This document shows positions 24,443 to 33,704 of a stretch of 64,000 nucleotides of DNA, in pieces. Numbering within the stretch: position 1 is the stretch's first letter; the number at the start of each line of letters is the position of its first letter. The notes under the pieces were generated by a model that ran no database searches, had not been told where the DNA came from, and saw only the letters and a list, made by a program, of their open reading frames with translations. This DNA comes from Nioella sp965215655 (GTDB taxonomy: Bacteria; Pseudomonadota; Alphaproteobacteria; Rhodobacterales; Rhodobacteraceae), in the NCBI RefSeq assembly GCF_965215655.1, contig NZ_OZ244111.1, positions 3,720,001 through 3,784,000 of the forward strand. The letters run 5' to 3'. Made by a program: the position numbers and the translations under genes.

Positions 24443-24602
24443 GTCGACCCGGGAGCGGCCCTCCTCAACCCCCGGCTTGCGCCGGAGGCCTCGTCGGGCC
24501 GCGTTGCCACGGGTTTGTGGCTGATGGTGGTGATTTGCGTTGTGGGCTGCGCCTGTGGCCGGTTTGGGATGCCTCCGGCGGGAGTATTTTCACAAGGAGA
24601 AG
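24443..24602 (+). repeat. Dispersed intergenic repeat, copy 1
   Basis: Two conserved blocks shared with 62219-62378. Block A (24443-24520) holds a hairpin with the stem CCGGC/GCCGG; block B (24566-24590) holds CCTCCGGCGGG then GTATTTT, a short terminator-like stem and T-run. In copy 2 the block A stem is CCCGC/GCGGG, so both sides changed together. This copy sits between two convergent genes. A third, shorter relative of block B is at 38391-38420 on the minus strand. Confidence 0.75.
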
Positions 24603-25820
24603 CTAGAGCGGCTTGCCCTGCAACAGGCGAGGGACATCGCCGGTCAGGCCGGCGGCCTCTCGGATGAAGCTGCGGCGGGCAGCGGGGAAGGCATTGATGA
24701 GGCCCATGCCCAGATCGCGTCCCGCCCGCAGGAGGGGATTGTCGTTGGAAAAGAGCTTGTTGATCAGGTCGGTCGAGGCGGCGAGCGTGGCCGTGTCGAA
24801 GCGCCGCCAGCGCTGGTAACGTTCGAGCACCAGGAGGCTGGCGATATCCTCGCCCCGGCGTTTGGCGTCGGTCAGGACTTCGGCCAAGGCACCCACGTCA
24901 CGAAGGCCCAGATTGAGGCCCTGACCGGCAATCGGGTGCACCCCGTGAGCGGCATCGCCTACCAGCGCCAGACGGTCATCCACGAAGCGTTCGGAAATGG
25001 TCAGGTTCAGCGGATAGGTGAAGCGGTCGCCATCAAGCGCGATCTCGCCCAGGAAGTCGCCGAAGCGCGGGCGCAGCACGTCTAGATAGTCGTCATCGCC
25101 GAGCGCGTTGATTTCGGCGGCGCGGGCGTGGGTTTCGCTCCAGACAATGGAACAGCGGTTTCCGGGCAGGGGCAGGATGGCGAGCGGTCCCGCGGGCATG
25201 AAGAACTGATGGGCGATACCGTGATGGGGCAGATCGTGTTTCAGGGAACAGACCAGCGCTGTCTGGCCGTAGTCCCAACCCTGCCGCTTGATGCCAGCCC
25301 GGGCACCGGTGCCGCTTTGCCGCCCGTCTGCACCGACCAACAGGCGACCGGTCAGGGTACGCCCATCCTCCAGCGTGACGCTGGCCGGGCCGGTGGTGTC
25401 CTGCGCGACCACGCGCGTGCCGGGCAGATGGGTGATGTTGGGATCGGCCTGCATCCGGGTCAGCAGGGCATGACGCAGGAAGCGGTCTTCCAGCATGTAG
25501 CCCATCGGGCCTTCCTCGATCTCGGCATGGTCGAAATGCAGGAAGAACGGCGCGGGGCCTTCGCCCGCGCGCCCGTCGCTGGCCTTGATCTCCAGCATGG
25601 GCTGCGCGTTGGTTTTCACATCCTCCCAGATACCGAGGGCCATCAGCAGTCGGGCCGAGGCCAATGCCAGCGCGTAGGAGCGGCCATCGAACCGGTCACT
25701 GTCACTGGTTTCCACCGGCAGCGCGTCGATCACGGTGCTGGTCAGGCCCGCCTGGCTAAGGGCCAGCGCAAGGCAGGGGCCGTTCAAGCCGCCGCCGACG
25801 ATCAGGATATCGGAGTCCAT
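24603..25820 (-). CDS. UbiH/UbiF-type FAD-dependent hydroxylase (ubiquinone pathway)
   Basis: 405 residues from ATG 25820, seven bases downstream of AGGG; an ATG at 25826 is also in frame but too near it. FAD-binding VGGGLNGPCLALAL at the N-terminus, LLVGADGRQS in the middle and DRLALVGDAAHGVHPIAGQG, in part, with the second GD motif. These three motifs define the class A flavin monooxygenases of the UbiH/VisC family that hydroxylate the ubiquinone ring. Which ring position is modified (UbiH, UbiF, UbiL, UbiM) cannot be told by eye. Ends at a TAG immediately after repeat copy 1. Divergent from the amidase. Confidence 0.88.
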   Translation of the reverse strand: MDSDILIVGGGLNGPCLALALSQAGLTSTVIDALPVETSDSDRFDGRSYALALASARLLMALGIWEDVKTNAQPMLEIKASDGRAGEGPAPFFLHFDHAEIEEGPMGYMLEDRFLRHALLTRMQADPNITHLPGTRVVAQDTTGPASVTLEDGRTLTGRLLVGADGRQSGTGARAGIKRQGWDYGQTALVCSLKHDLPHHGIAHQFFMPAGPLAILPLPGNRCSIVWSETHARAAEINALGDDDYLDVLRPRFGDFLGEIALDGDRFTYPLNLTISERFVDDRLALVGDAAHGVHPIAGQGLNLGLRDVGALAEVLTDAKRRGEDIASLLVLERYQRWRRFDTATLAASTDLINKLFSNDNPLLRAGRDLGMGLINAFPAARRSFIREAAGLTGDVPRLLQGKPL

Positions 25821-25913
25821 TGCCATGCCCTGCAATATGGGCACATACGCGGGATTGTCCATGTGGCATGACCCCGCTAGCGTGGCCCGCGACAACATGG
25901 CGGAGGACAGGCG

Positions 25914-27242
25914 ATGCGGGACGATTGGCAGACACTCGGGGTGGCGGATCTGGGCCGCGCGATCGGGGCGGGAGAGATCGACCCGGCGGAGCTGACGGAT
26001 GCCTATCTGCAGGCCATCGCGGGGCACGCCTACGCCGACCGAATCTTTTCCGTGGTGACAGCGGATCGGGCACGGGCGGAAGCGGCGGCTGCGTCGGAAC
26101 GGGCCCGGCTCGGGGTCCGGCGCGGGTTGCTGGACGGGGTGCCGCTGTCCTGGAAGGATCTGTTCGACAGCGCCGGGGATGAAACGAAATCGGGGTCTGA
26201 CCTGTTGTCGGGGCGTGTGCCGGATGCAGATTGCGAGGTGCTGGCCAATGCGACGCGGGCCGGCATGGTCTGCCTAGGCAAGACGCATATGAGCGAACTG
26301 GCCTTCTCTGGCCTCGGCATCAACCCGGTGACGGAAACACCGCCCAATATCCATGATCCTGAGCTTGTGCCGGGCGGGTCTTCGTCGGGGGCCGCGGCCT
26401 CTACAGCCTGGGGACTGGCCCCTGCGGGGATCGGGTCTGATACCGGCGGATCGGTACGAATACCCTCTGCGTTCAATGACTTGGTTGGGTTGAAGACGAC
26501 CTCCGGGCGGCTGTCTCTGGCGGGTGTCGTGCCTCTTTGCGCACGGTTTGACACGGTCGGTCCGCTGGCAAAATCCGTTGAGGATTGCGCATTGCTGCTC
26601 GCGGTCATGGAGGGGAGCAAGCCCGCCGATCTTGAAGGGGTGAGCCTGAAAGGGCGGCGGTTCCTTGTGCTGGATACCTACACCGATGATGTGCGTGAGG
26701 AGCCAGCGGCGGGCTTTGCCCATGCGATTGACCGGATGGCGCAGGCGGGGGCGCAGATCACCCGTGGCACCGTGGACGGGATCGAAGCGGCGATGGACCT
26801 GTCGCCAATCCTTTTCACATCTGAGGCCTATGGAACGTGGAAACACGCGATAGAAGCTGCACCCGAAAAGATGTTCCCGCGTATTCTGGACCGGTTCCGG
26901 TCCGGTGCAGGGTTCGCGGCGGCGGACTACGTGTCGGCATGGCAGTTCCTCGACCACTTGCGCGGCGAATGGGCGGCGCAGGTGGCGGGTTACGACGCGG
27001 TGCTCTTGCCGACCGCACCTAATCTGCCGCCCCATGCGGGTCGCCTGATGGAAGATGACGAGTACTACGTCACCGAGAACCTTCTGACGCTGCGCAATAC
27101 GCGCGTGGGTAACCTGATGGGACTGTCTGCGCTGACCATCCCGACAGGGGTGCCGGGCACGGGCATCATGCTGCTTGGCCAGCCATTCGGCGAGGAGGCC
27201 TTGCTGAGGGCTGGCAAGGCGGTGGAAACGGCATTGGCCTGA
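25914..27242 (+). CDS. Amidase signature family enzyme
   Basis: 442 residues, typical. Catalytic Lys at 81 (SWKDLFD), the cis-Ser in GGSSSG at about 154-159, and the nucleophile Ser 180 in GSDTGGSVRIPSA. AMP-type Ser-cisSer-Lys amidases hydrolyse amides or can act as GatA in the tRNA amidotransferase; GatB/GatC are not next to it, so a stand-alone amidase is more likely. GGAGG is about 7 bases upstream of the ATG. It may share a 93-base divergent promoter with the UbiH-like gene. Confidence 0.92.
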   Translation: MRDDWQTLGVADLGRAIGAGEIDPAELTDAYLQAIAGHAYADRIFSVVTADRARAEAAAASERARLGVRRGLLDGVPLSWKDLFDSAGDETKSGSDLLSGRVPDADCEVLANATRAGMVCLGKTHMSELAFSGLGINPVTETPPNIHDPELVPGGSSSGAAASTAWGLAPAGIGSDTGGSVRIPSAFNDLVGLKTTSGRLSLAGVVPLCARFDTVGPLAKSVEDCALLLAVMEGSKPADLEGVSLKGRRFLVLDTYTDDVREEPAAGFAHAIDRMAQAGAQITRGTVDGIEAAMDLSPILFTSEAYGTWKHAIEAAPEKMFPRILDRFRSGAGFAAADYVSAWQFLDHLRGEWAAQVAGYDAVLLPTAPNLPPHAGRLMEDDEYYVTENLLTLRNTRVGNLMGLSALTIPTGVPGTGIMLLGQPFGEEALLRAGKAVETALA

Positions 27243-27360
27243 AGGCCACAGCCCCGCCCCGCAATCGCCCTGAAGGCGTTCGTTTTTCTGGACCAAAGCC
27301 GCGCAAGCCGTTAACCTGCCGACAAACAGGGCGAAAAACGACCCTGAACCAGAGGCAGAT

Positions 27361-28545
27361 ATGGCATTTCCTGAGCGGTTTTCGAACCTGCCAGCATACG
27401 CGTTCCCGCGTCTTCGGGCGCTTCTCGACCCCCATGCGCCGGGGGCCGATCCGATCAACATGACGATCGGGGAGCCGACACATTCCTTCCCCGACTGGGT
27501 GCCGCAGATCATCGCGGAAAACGCAGCCGGGTTCGGGAAATACCCGGCCAATGACGGCACGCCGGACTTGCAGGCGGCGATCTCTGGATGGATCGCGCGC
27601 CGCTATGGGGTGAGCGTCGACGCCTCTACCCAGATCCTGCCCCTGAACGGTACGCGCGAAGGGCTGTTCAACGCCTGCATCGCGCTCTGCCCGGAAACCA
27701 AGCGTGGCAAGCAACCTGTCGTTCTGACGCCCAACCCGTTTTATCAGGTCTATGCGGTGGCCGCGCTGGCTGTAGGCGCAGAGCCGGTCTATGTGCCCGC
27801 GACGGACGCCACCGGGAACCTGCCCGACTATGCGGGCCTGTCTGAGGATGTGCTGAACCGCACCGCCGTGGCCTATATCTGCTCGCCTGCGAACCCGCAG
27901 GGGGCCTTGGCGAGTGAAGCCTATTGGCACGAACTGATCGGGCTTGCCGAGCGCTACGATTTCCAGATCTTCGCGGATGAGTGCTATTCCGAGATCTACC
28001 GCGATACTCCACCGCCCGGAGCGTTGCAGGTCGCCGCCCAAATGGGCGCGGACCCGGAACGAGTGGTGCTGTTCAACTCGCTCTCCAAGCGGTCGAACCT
28101 TGCCGGTCTGCGCTCGGGCTTTGCCGCTGGCGGGACGGAAAGCATCAAACGCCTGAAGCAGCTGCGCGCCTATGCCGGTGCCCCCCTGCCGGGGCCATTA
28201 CAGGCGGTGGCGGCTCAGGCGTGGTCGGATGAAGATCACGTGGCCACGAACCGCGCGCTCTATGCCGAGAAATACGCGATTGCGGACGAGGTTTTTTCTG
28301 GTCTCGACGGCTACACGCCGCCACAGGCCGGGTTCTTCCTGTGGCTGCCCGTCGAAAACGACGAGGCGGCAACGGTGAAACTTTGGCGCGAGGCCGGGGT
28401 TCGGGTGTTGCCCGGGTCCTATCTGGCCCGCGATGTGAATGGCCATACGCCCGGTGCGGACCGGATTCGCGTGGCGATGGTGGCAGAAAAAGACGACATG
28501 CGGCGCGGGCTGATCAAGCTGCGCGACTGCCTGTATGCAAGGTGA
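27361..28545 (+). CDS. Class I/II PLP aminotransferase, DapC-like
   Basis: 394 residues, fold type I aminotransferase. NMTIGEPTHSFPDWVP, then LPLNGTREGLFNAC, ICSPANPQG (substrate/PLP Asn), FADECYSEIY and SLSKRSNLAGLRSGF with the PLP-binding Lys at about residue 243. Related proteins in this group are annotated as N-succinyldiaminopimelate aminotransferase of lysine biosynthesis; the annotation is general. The gene precedes ftsK by 11 bases and probably is read into it. A weak hairpin with a T-run is in the 118-base upstream gap (about 27267-27287). Confidence 0.9.
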   Translation: MAFPERFSNLPAYAFPRLRALLDPHAPGADPINMTIGEPTHSFPDWVPQIIAENAAGFGKYPANDGTPDLQAAISGWIARRYGVSVDASTQILPLNGTREGLFNACIALCPETKRGKQPVVLTPNPFYQVYAVAALAVGAEPVYVPATDATGNLPDYAGLSEDVLNRTAVAYICSPANPQGALASEAYWHELIGLAERYDFQIFADECYSEIYRDTPPPGALQVAAQMGADPERVVLFNSLSKRSNLAGLRSGFAAGGTESIKRLKQLRAYAGAPLPGPLQAVAAQAWSDEDHVATNRALYAEKYAIADEVFSGLDGYTPPQAGFFLWLPVENDEAATVKLWREAGVRVLPGSYLARDVNGHTPGADRIRVAMVAEKDDMRRGLIKLRDCLYAR

Positions 28546-28556
28546 GGTGACGGGAT

Positions 28557-31424
28557 ATGGCTTATCAGACGCGACAGAGGGATCCGCTGCTGGACAGCTC
28601 TATGCAGGCGGCGCTGGAAAAGCGCGGGCGCGAGGCGCTCGGGATTGTGCTGATCCTGACCGGGATTGCCCTGACCCTGATGCTGGCCTCTTACAACCCC
28701 GATGATCCCAGCTGGTGGGCCGCCACGGACGCGGTGCCGCAAAACCTGCTTGGGCGCTTCGGGGCCTCCTGCGCGGCGCTTCTGATGCTGGTGGTGGGCT
28801 GGGGCGCCTATGGTCTTGCGCTAGGCGCGCTGGTCTGGGGCGTGCGGCTGGCCGCCCATCTGGGTGGCGAAAGGGCGCTTGGCCGCATCATCTTCCTGCC
28901 AATCGCGGTGGCGCTAGCCGCGATCTATGCCGCGACCCATCAGCCCCCTGTCACCTGGGAACAAAGCTATGGCCTCGGCGGTGTCTTCGGCGATACCGTG
29001 CTTGGTGCCCTGCTGAACGTGCTGCCATTTGCCATTGGCACCGGTCTCAAGATCCTCGCCGCCCTGTCTTTCCTGACACTGATTGCCCTTGGCCTGTTTG
29101 TGCTTGGCGTGAACGGGCGCGAAATGCGCATTGCCCTGCGGTTCATGCTGATCGGTTTGGTGAACTCCTTCGCCTGGATCGGGGCGATGTTCGGGCAGGC
29201 CGGTCGTGGGGCCGGGCAGGCCGCAATGCAGATGCATGCGCGCCGTCGCAGCCGGACCGCAGCCCCGATGGAATCCTATGACGATGATGCGTTGGCATAT
29301 GACGAACCGGAATATGACCAAGAAGACGCTCCCCGCCCGCGCTTTGGCCTACTGGACAGGATGCCGCCGATCCTGCGCCGTGAGCGGGTCGTAGAGCCGG
29401 AGCCTGAACTGGTGGAGCGTGCCCCCGTCGCCCCCGCCGATCTGGAAGCCCCGGATGACGACCGCATCCGCAACAAGATCGCCTCGGTGATCCAAAGCCG
29501 CGTGCGCCGCCCCGGCACCGTGGTGGAACCCGAGATGGAAGAACCGCAATCGGCGGTGCAGGCCGCCGTGGCCGCGCGCCGGGCAGAGCATATGTCGGCC
29601 CGCGTGGAACCGCCGATCACCGCCGCCCGCGTGGAACCGCCCCTGACGGCCTCGCGCGTGGAGCCGCCGCTGACCGCCGCACGCACGCACCAGCCCGAGC
29701 CGCAAGCCTATGCAGAACCGGATTTCGTCGAGGAGATGCCCGTCGAAACGATCCCGCTGCCGCACTCTGAGCGCACAGTTGCCCATGCCGCCCCGCCCGT
29801 CGCGACCCAGGAACCCAAGCGTGTGGTGCAGCCCCTGCAACGCCGGACCCTGCCGCAATCGCGCGCCGCGCGGGCCGAGGCGCAGCCAACCCTGCCGCTG
29901 GATGACGCCAAGCAGGCCTATGAATTCCCGCCGCTCAACCTGCTGACCAGCCCGGCCAGCATCCAGCGCCACCACCTCAGCGACGAGGCGTTGGAGGAAA
30001 ACGCGCGGATGCTGGAAAACGTGCTGGATGATTACGGCGTGAAGGGCGAGATCGTGTCCGTCCGCCCCGGCCCCGTCGTCACCATGTACGAACTGGAACC
30101 GGCACCGGGCCTGAAGGCCAGCCGGGTGATTGGTCTAGCCGATGATATCGCGCGCAGCATGTCTGCCCTGTCGGCCCGTGTCTCGACCGTGCCCGGGCGT
30201 AGCGTGATCGGCATCGAACTGCCCAACCAGCACCGCGAAAAGGTGGTCCTGCGCGAGATTCTCGCCAGCCGCGATTTCGGTGATGGCACTCAGAAACTGC
30301 CGCTGGCGCTTGGCAAGGATATTGGTGGCGATCCCATCGTCGCCAACCTCGCCAAGATGCCCCACCTGCTGATTGCGGGGACCACCGGCTCGGGTAAATC
30401 CGTGGCGATCAACACGATGATCCTCAGCCTGCTGTACAAGCTGACGCCAGAGGATTGCCGCCTGATCATGATCGACCCGAAGATGCTGGAACTGTCCGTC
30501 TATGACGGCATCCCTCATCTGCTCAGCCCCGTGGTGACCGACCCTAAGAAGGCGGTTGTTGCCCTGAAATGGGTCGTGGGCGAGATGGAGGAACGCTATC
30601 GCAAGATGTCCAAGATGGGCGTGCGCAACATCGACGGCTACAATGGCCGGGTGAAGGATGCGCAGGACCGAGGCGAGATGTTCAGCCGCACGGTGCAGAC
30701 CGGGTTCGACGATGAAACCGGCGATCCCATCTTTGAAACCGAGGAATTCGCGCCTGAAAAGATGCCCTATATCGTCGTCATCGTCGATGAGATGGCCGAC
30801 CTGATGATGGTCGCGGGCAAGGAAATCGAGGCCTGCATTCAACGTCTGGCGCAGATGGCGCGGGCGTCCGGTATTCACATCATCATGGCCACGCAGCGCC
30901 CGTCCGTGGACGTGATCACCGGCACGATCAAGGCAAACTTCCCGACGCGGATCTCCTTCCACGTCACGTCCAAGGTCGACAGCCGCACCATTCTGGGTGA
31001 GCAGGGGGCCGAGCAACTGCTTGGCATGGGCGACATGCTGTATATGGCGGGCGGGGCGAAGATCACCCGCGTGCATGGCCCCTTCGTAAGCGACGAAGAG
31101 GTTGAGGAAATCGTGAGCCATCTGAAGAGCTTCGGTCCGCCCGACTATGCCGCCTCCGTTCTGGACGGCCCCGACGACGACCGCGAAAGCGATATCGATG
31201 CGGTTCTGGGCCTTGGCGGCAACACGACCGGCGAAGATGCGCTCTATGATCAGGCGGTGGCGATCGTTGCGAAGGACCGGAAATGCTCCACCTCATACAT
31301 CCAGCGCAAGCTGGCCATCGGCTACAACAAGGCCGCGCGGCTGGTCGAGCAGATGGAGGATGAGGGCGTCGTCAGTTCCGCCAACCATGTCGGCAAGCGC
31401 GAGGTGCTGGTGCCTGAGCAGTAA
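28557..31424 (+). CDS. ftsK: DNA translocase FtsK
   Basis: 955 residues. N-terminal domain with four membrane segments (to about 215) for divisome localisation, then a Pro/Ala/Glu-rich linker (about 230-470) with three 9-residue repeats, then the motor: Walker A TTGSGKSVA at about residue 607-615, Walker B IVVIVDEMADLM at about 738-749. The C-terminal gamma winged-helix (SYIQRKLAIGYNKAARLVEQMEDEG, in part) binds the KOPS/FRS sequences and activates XerCD at dif. The protein moves DNA away from the septum and resolves dimer chromosomes. It is followed by lolA after a 50-base gap. Confidence 0.97.
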   Translation: MAYQTRQRDPLLDSSMQAALEKRGREALGIVLILTGIALTLMLASYNPDDPSWWAATDAVPQNLLGRFGASCAALLMLVVGWGAYGLALGALVWGVRLAAHLGGERALGRIIFLPIAVALAAIYAATHQPPVTWEQSYGLGGVFGDTVLGALLNVLPFAIGTGLKILAALSFLTLIALGLFVLGVNGREMRIALRFMLIGLVNSFAWIGAMFGQAGRGAGQAAMQMHARRRSRTAAPMESYDDDALAYDEPEYDQEDAPRPRFGLLDRMPPILRRERVVEPEPELVERAPVAPADLEAPDDDRIRNKIASVIQSRVRRPGTVVEPEMEEPQSAVQAAVAARRAEHMSARVEPPITAARVEPPLTASRVEPPLTAARTHQPEPQAYAEPDFVEEMPVETIPLPHSERTVAHAAPPVATQEPKRVVQPLQRRTLPQSRAARAEAQPTLPLDDAKQAYEFPPLNLLTSPASIQRHHLSDEALEENARMLENVLDDYGVKGEIVSVRPGPVVTMYELEPAPGLKASRVIGLADDIARSMSALSARVSTVPGRSVIGIELPNQHREKVVLREILASRDFGDGTQKLPLALGKDIGGDPIVANLAKMPHLLIAGTTGSGKSVAINTMILSLLYKLTPEDCRLIMIDPKMLELSVYDGIPHLLSPVVTDPKKAVVALKWVVGEMEERYRKMSKMGVRNIDGYNGRVKDAQDRGEMFSRTVQTGFDDETGDPIFETEEFAPEKMPYIVVIVDEMADLMMVAGKEIEACIQRLAQMARASGIHIIMATQRPSVDVITGTIKANFPTRISFHVTSKVDSRTILGEQGAEQLLGMGDMLYMAGGAKITRVHGPFVSDEEVEEIVSHLKSFGPPDYAASVLDGPDDDRESDIDAVLGLGGNTTGEDALYDQAVAIVAKDRKCSTSYIQRKLAIGYNKAARLVEQMEDEGVVSSANHVGKREVLVPEQ
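29601..29681 (+). repeat. Three 27-bp tandem repeats within ftsK linker
   Basis: Units at 29601-29627, 29628-29654 and 29655-29681, each coding for R V E P P followed by T A x R. Two of the units differ at only a few bases. The repeat adds 27 residues to the flexible linker between the membrane part and the motor. Confidence 0.85.
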
Positions 31425-31474
31425 TCCGCCCTATCGCGCGGACGTGAGGTGCAAAGCGCCTTGGTGGTGATTAA

Positions 31475-32083
31475 ATGGAACCCATGACACGATTTATTCT
31501 CGCCACGGCGCTTGCCGCCTGCACCGCCCTCCCCGCGATGGCCGACCCGATTCCGCTGTCTGATCTGTCAGACTATCTGAACGATCTGCGCACGGCAGAG
31601 GCCAGTTTTACCCAAATCAGCGATGACGGGGCGATTGCCACCGGCACGCTCTACATCCAGCGGCCCGGACGGATGCGGTTCGAATATGATGACAGCGAGT
31701 TGCTGGTCATGGCCGGCGGCGGGCAGGTCGCCATTTTCGACGACCGGGCCAATACGGCGCCCGAGCAGTACCCGCTGCGGCGCACGCCCCTGAACCTGAT
31801 CCTGGCGCGGAATGTGGACCTCGACCGGTCGGACATGATCCTGTCGCATGAGGGCGATGAGACCACCACGCGGATCATCGCCCAAGACCCGGACGAGCCC
31901 GATATCGGCTACATCACACTCGTCTTCACGGACGAGCCGGTCGAACTGCGCCAGTGGATCGTAACGGATTCAACCGGGTTCAACACCACGGTGATCCTGG
32001 GTGAACTGGAAGAGGGCGGGAATATCCCGGCCCGCCATTTCAACATCCCGCAGGAACTGAGAGATCGTGGAATCACCGAATAG
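31475..32083 (+). CDS. lolA: Outer membrane lipoprotein carrier protein LolA
   Basis: 202 residues. Signal peptide MTRFILATALAACTALPAMA (start at 31484; an ATG at 31475 adds three residues and has GGTG 7 bases upstream). LolA/LppA fold: DYLNDLRTAEASFTQIS, GTLYIQRPGRMRFEYDD, PLNLILARNVDL. LolA ferries lipoproteins across the periplasm from LolCDE to the outer membrane; in alphaproteobacteria LolB is often absent. The gene order ftsK-lolA is common in Rhodobacterales. It converges with the lytic-enzyme lipoprotein with a 9-base gap. Confidence 0.9.
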   Translation: MEPMTRFILATALAACTALPAMADPIPLSDLSDYLNDLRTAEASFTQISDDGAIATGTLYIQRPGRMRFEYDDSELLVMAGGGQVAIFDDRANTAPEQYPLRRTPLNLILARNVDLDRSDMILSHEGDETTTRIIAQDPDEPDIGYITLVFTDEPVELRQWIVTDSTGFNTTVILGELEEGGNIPARHFNIPQELRDRGITE

Positions 32084-32092
32084 CCGGGCCGC

Positions 32093-32668
32093 CTAGCGGC
32101 GGCACCCGACCAATTGGCGTTCATACATTTCGGCCCGTTCATCCACTCGGGAGGCGACGCGCAGCAGCCACGGTTTGGCGTTGTAGCTGCCCCGTGCATA
32201 GCCCGAATGGCCCTCGTGATATGCAAGGTACTGATTGCGCGCATCATCGGGGGCTATGCCAAGCCGTTCCACTGACCGGTTCATGTACCAGCCCATGAAA
32301 TCAGTGGCGTCGCGGATATCGGTCCGGTTGGCGCGGCGGCTGCCGGTGGCGTCCCGATAGTCGTCCCATGTTCCGTCCAGCGCCTGGCTGTATCCAAAGG
32401 CCGAGCTTTGTCGGCCAAGGGGAATAACCCCAAGCGCATAGCGATGCGGGGTTCGGGCGTTGTGGACGAAGCTGCTTTCCTGATGGATCGTGGCCAGCTG
32501 CACATGGACCGGAATACCCCATTCGCGTTCCGCCTGACGGGTCGCGCGGGCGATATCCGGGCGTTCGTTCAGGATAAGGCACGCGTTGTCCAGGTTCCGG
32601 GGTGGCCTAGGTCCGCCGCCGCATCCGGCAACAGCCAATAGCAGCACGAGAAGAATCGCGCGTTTCAT
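32093..32668 (-). CDS. Lytic transglycosylase-like lipoprotein
   Basis: 191 residues from ATG 32668. LLLAVAGC is a lipobox with lipidated Cys at about residue 16, then a lysozyme-like domain: IHQESSFVHNAR has the probable catalytic Glu, SAFGYSQALDGTWDDY and DATDFMGWYMN follow the SLT fold. This is the type called SLT_4 in Rhodobacterales. It should sit on a membrane facing the periplasm and cleave or bind peptidoglycan. It lies back to back with lolA but on the opposite strand. Confidence 0.8.
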   Translation of the reverse strand: MKRAILLVLLLAVAGCGGGPRPPRNLDNACLILNERPDIARATRQAEREWGIPVHVQLATIHQESSFVHNARTPHRYALGVIPLGRQSSAFGYSQALDGTWDDYRDATGSRRANRTDIRDATDFMGWYMNRSVERLGIAPDDARNQYLAYHEGHSGYARGSYNAKPWLLRVASRVDERAEMYERQLVGCRR

Positions 32669-32737
32669 GAAATCTGCCTGCTCGAGTTTTGTTTGTTTGC
32701 GACAGCTTACCCGAAAACGCGGCACGGGGGAACGGGG

Positions 32738-33619
32738 TCAGAGCAGGAAATACAGGAGGATAGGCAGGGTCAACACGCTGATCAGGGTGGAAATCACCAC
32801 ATATCCGGCCACAGCATCTGCATCGGCGCGGAACCGTTCAGCCAACAGGTAGGACGAGACACCCACCGGGGTCGCCATTTGCAGAATGATCACCGCAAAG
32901 GCCACCTGTTCCAGCCCAAGGGCCCATCCCGCTGCCACGCCCGCCGAGATGCCGATGACCAGCTTGGCCAGTGACAGCAGCACCGCGCGCCCTACCCCTT
33001 TCGGAGTCAGTCGCGCAACCGCGACGCCGAGCGTGAACAGCATCAAGGGAATGGCCAGTTGCCCGGCAAGCGACAGCGAGTTGGTCAGCCAGAGGGGCGT
33101 CTGCCAGCCCTGCCACAGAAAAATCGCCCCAAGCAAACTGGCCCAGACCATCGGTTCGCGCAGCACCCGCATGATCGAGGCCTGATCGGATACCAGGCGA
33201 ATGCCGATCGTGAAGGACAGCACCGCCATGATTGCGAAGATGACGACGCCATAGCCAAGCCCCGCGTCGCCAAAGGCAAACAGCGCCAGCGGCAGACCAA
33301 GATTGCCGGTGTTGCCAAAGATCGTCGGGGCGAGAAACGTGCGCCGGTCGATCCCCGCCACAAGGATCAGACCCGCCGACAGGACGCCCATCAGCGCATA
33401 AGCCAGCAGCGAGGCCAGCGTCATCGCCGACAGCGCCGCCGGGTCGATCTCGGTCTGCATCAGCGCGGTGAAGATCAGGCAGGGCACCGCGATGGTCATC
33501 GCCAACCGCGTGACGAACTCCACCGGGTAGTCGAGACCGAATTTCCGCCAGCCAAAGCCCGTGGCCGCCAGAAGGAAGACCGGGGCCACGATCTCCAGCA
33601 CTGTCAGGACGAGGTTCAC
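32738..33619 (-). CDS. AEC-family (auxin efflux carrier) transporter
   Basis: 293 residues from GTG 33619 with GGAAA upstream; the frame extends to 33730 but lacks family sequence. Ten hydrophobic segments; PTIFGNTGNLGLPLALFAF carries the conserved GNTGNLG of AEC proteins, followed by the C-terminal half with QMATPVGVSSYLLAERF. These proteins export or move small organic anions; the substrate cannot be predicted. Single gene divergent from hspQ across 85 bases. Confidence 0.88.
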   Translation of the reverse strand: MNLVLTVLEIVAPVFLLAATGFGWRKFGLDYPVEFVTRLAMTIAVPCLIFTALMQTEIDPAALSAMTLASLLAYALMGVLSAGLILVAGIDRRTFLAPTIFGNTGNLGLPLALFAFGDAGLGYGVVIFAIMAVLSFTIGIRLVSDQASIMRVLREPMVWASLLGAIFLWQGWQTPLWLTNSLSLAGQLAIPLMLFTLGVAVARLTPKGVGRAVLLSLAKLVIGISAGVAAGWALGLEQVAFAVIILQMATPVGVSSYLLAERFRADADAVAGYVVISTLISVLTLPILLYFLL

Positions 33620-33704
33620 AATCTGTTTCCCTTGATTCGGCTGCTCCCGGATGGACAAGCCCCCGACCCGGGGTTTAGGAGAGGGGGTAAGGGGGCGCAA
33701 TCCG

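Noticed and set aside
26274..27560. 428-codon minus-strand ORF opposite the amidase
   Set aside because: Shadow of the amidase gene; no ribosome site or family pattern.
29601..29681. CRISPR-like array
   Set aside because: The tandem units have no spacers and are in frame inside ftsK; no CRISPR or cas gene was seen anywhere.
30135..31121. Minus-strand ORF opposite ftsK motor domain
   Set aside because: Lies wholly in a conserved FtsK coding region and has the His/Asp-rich composition of shadow ORFs.
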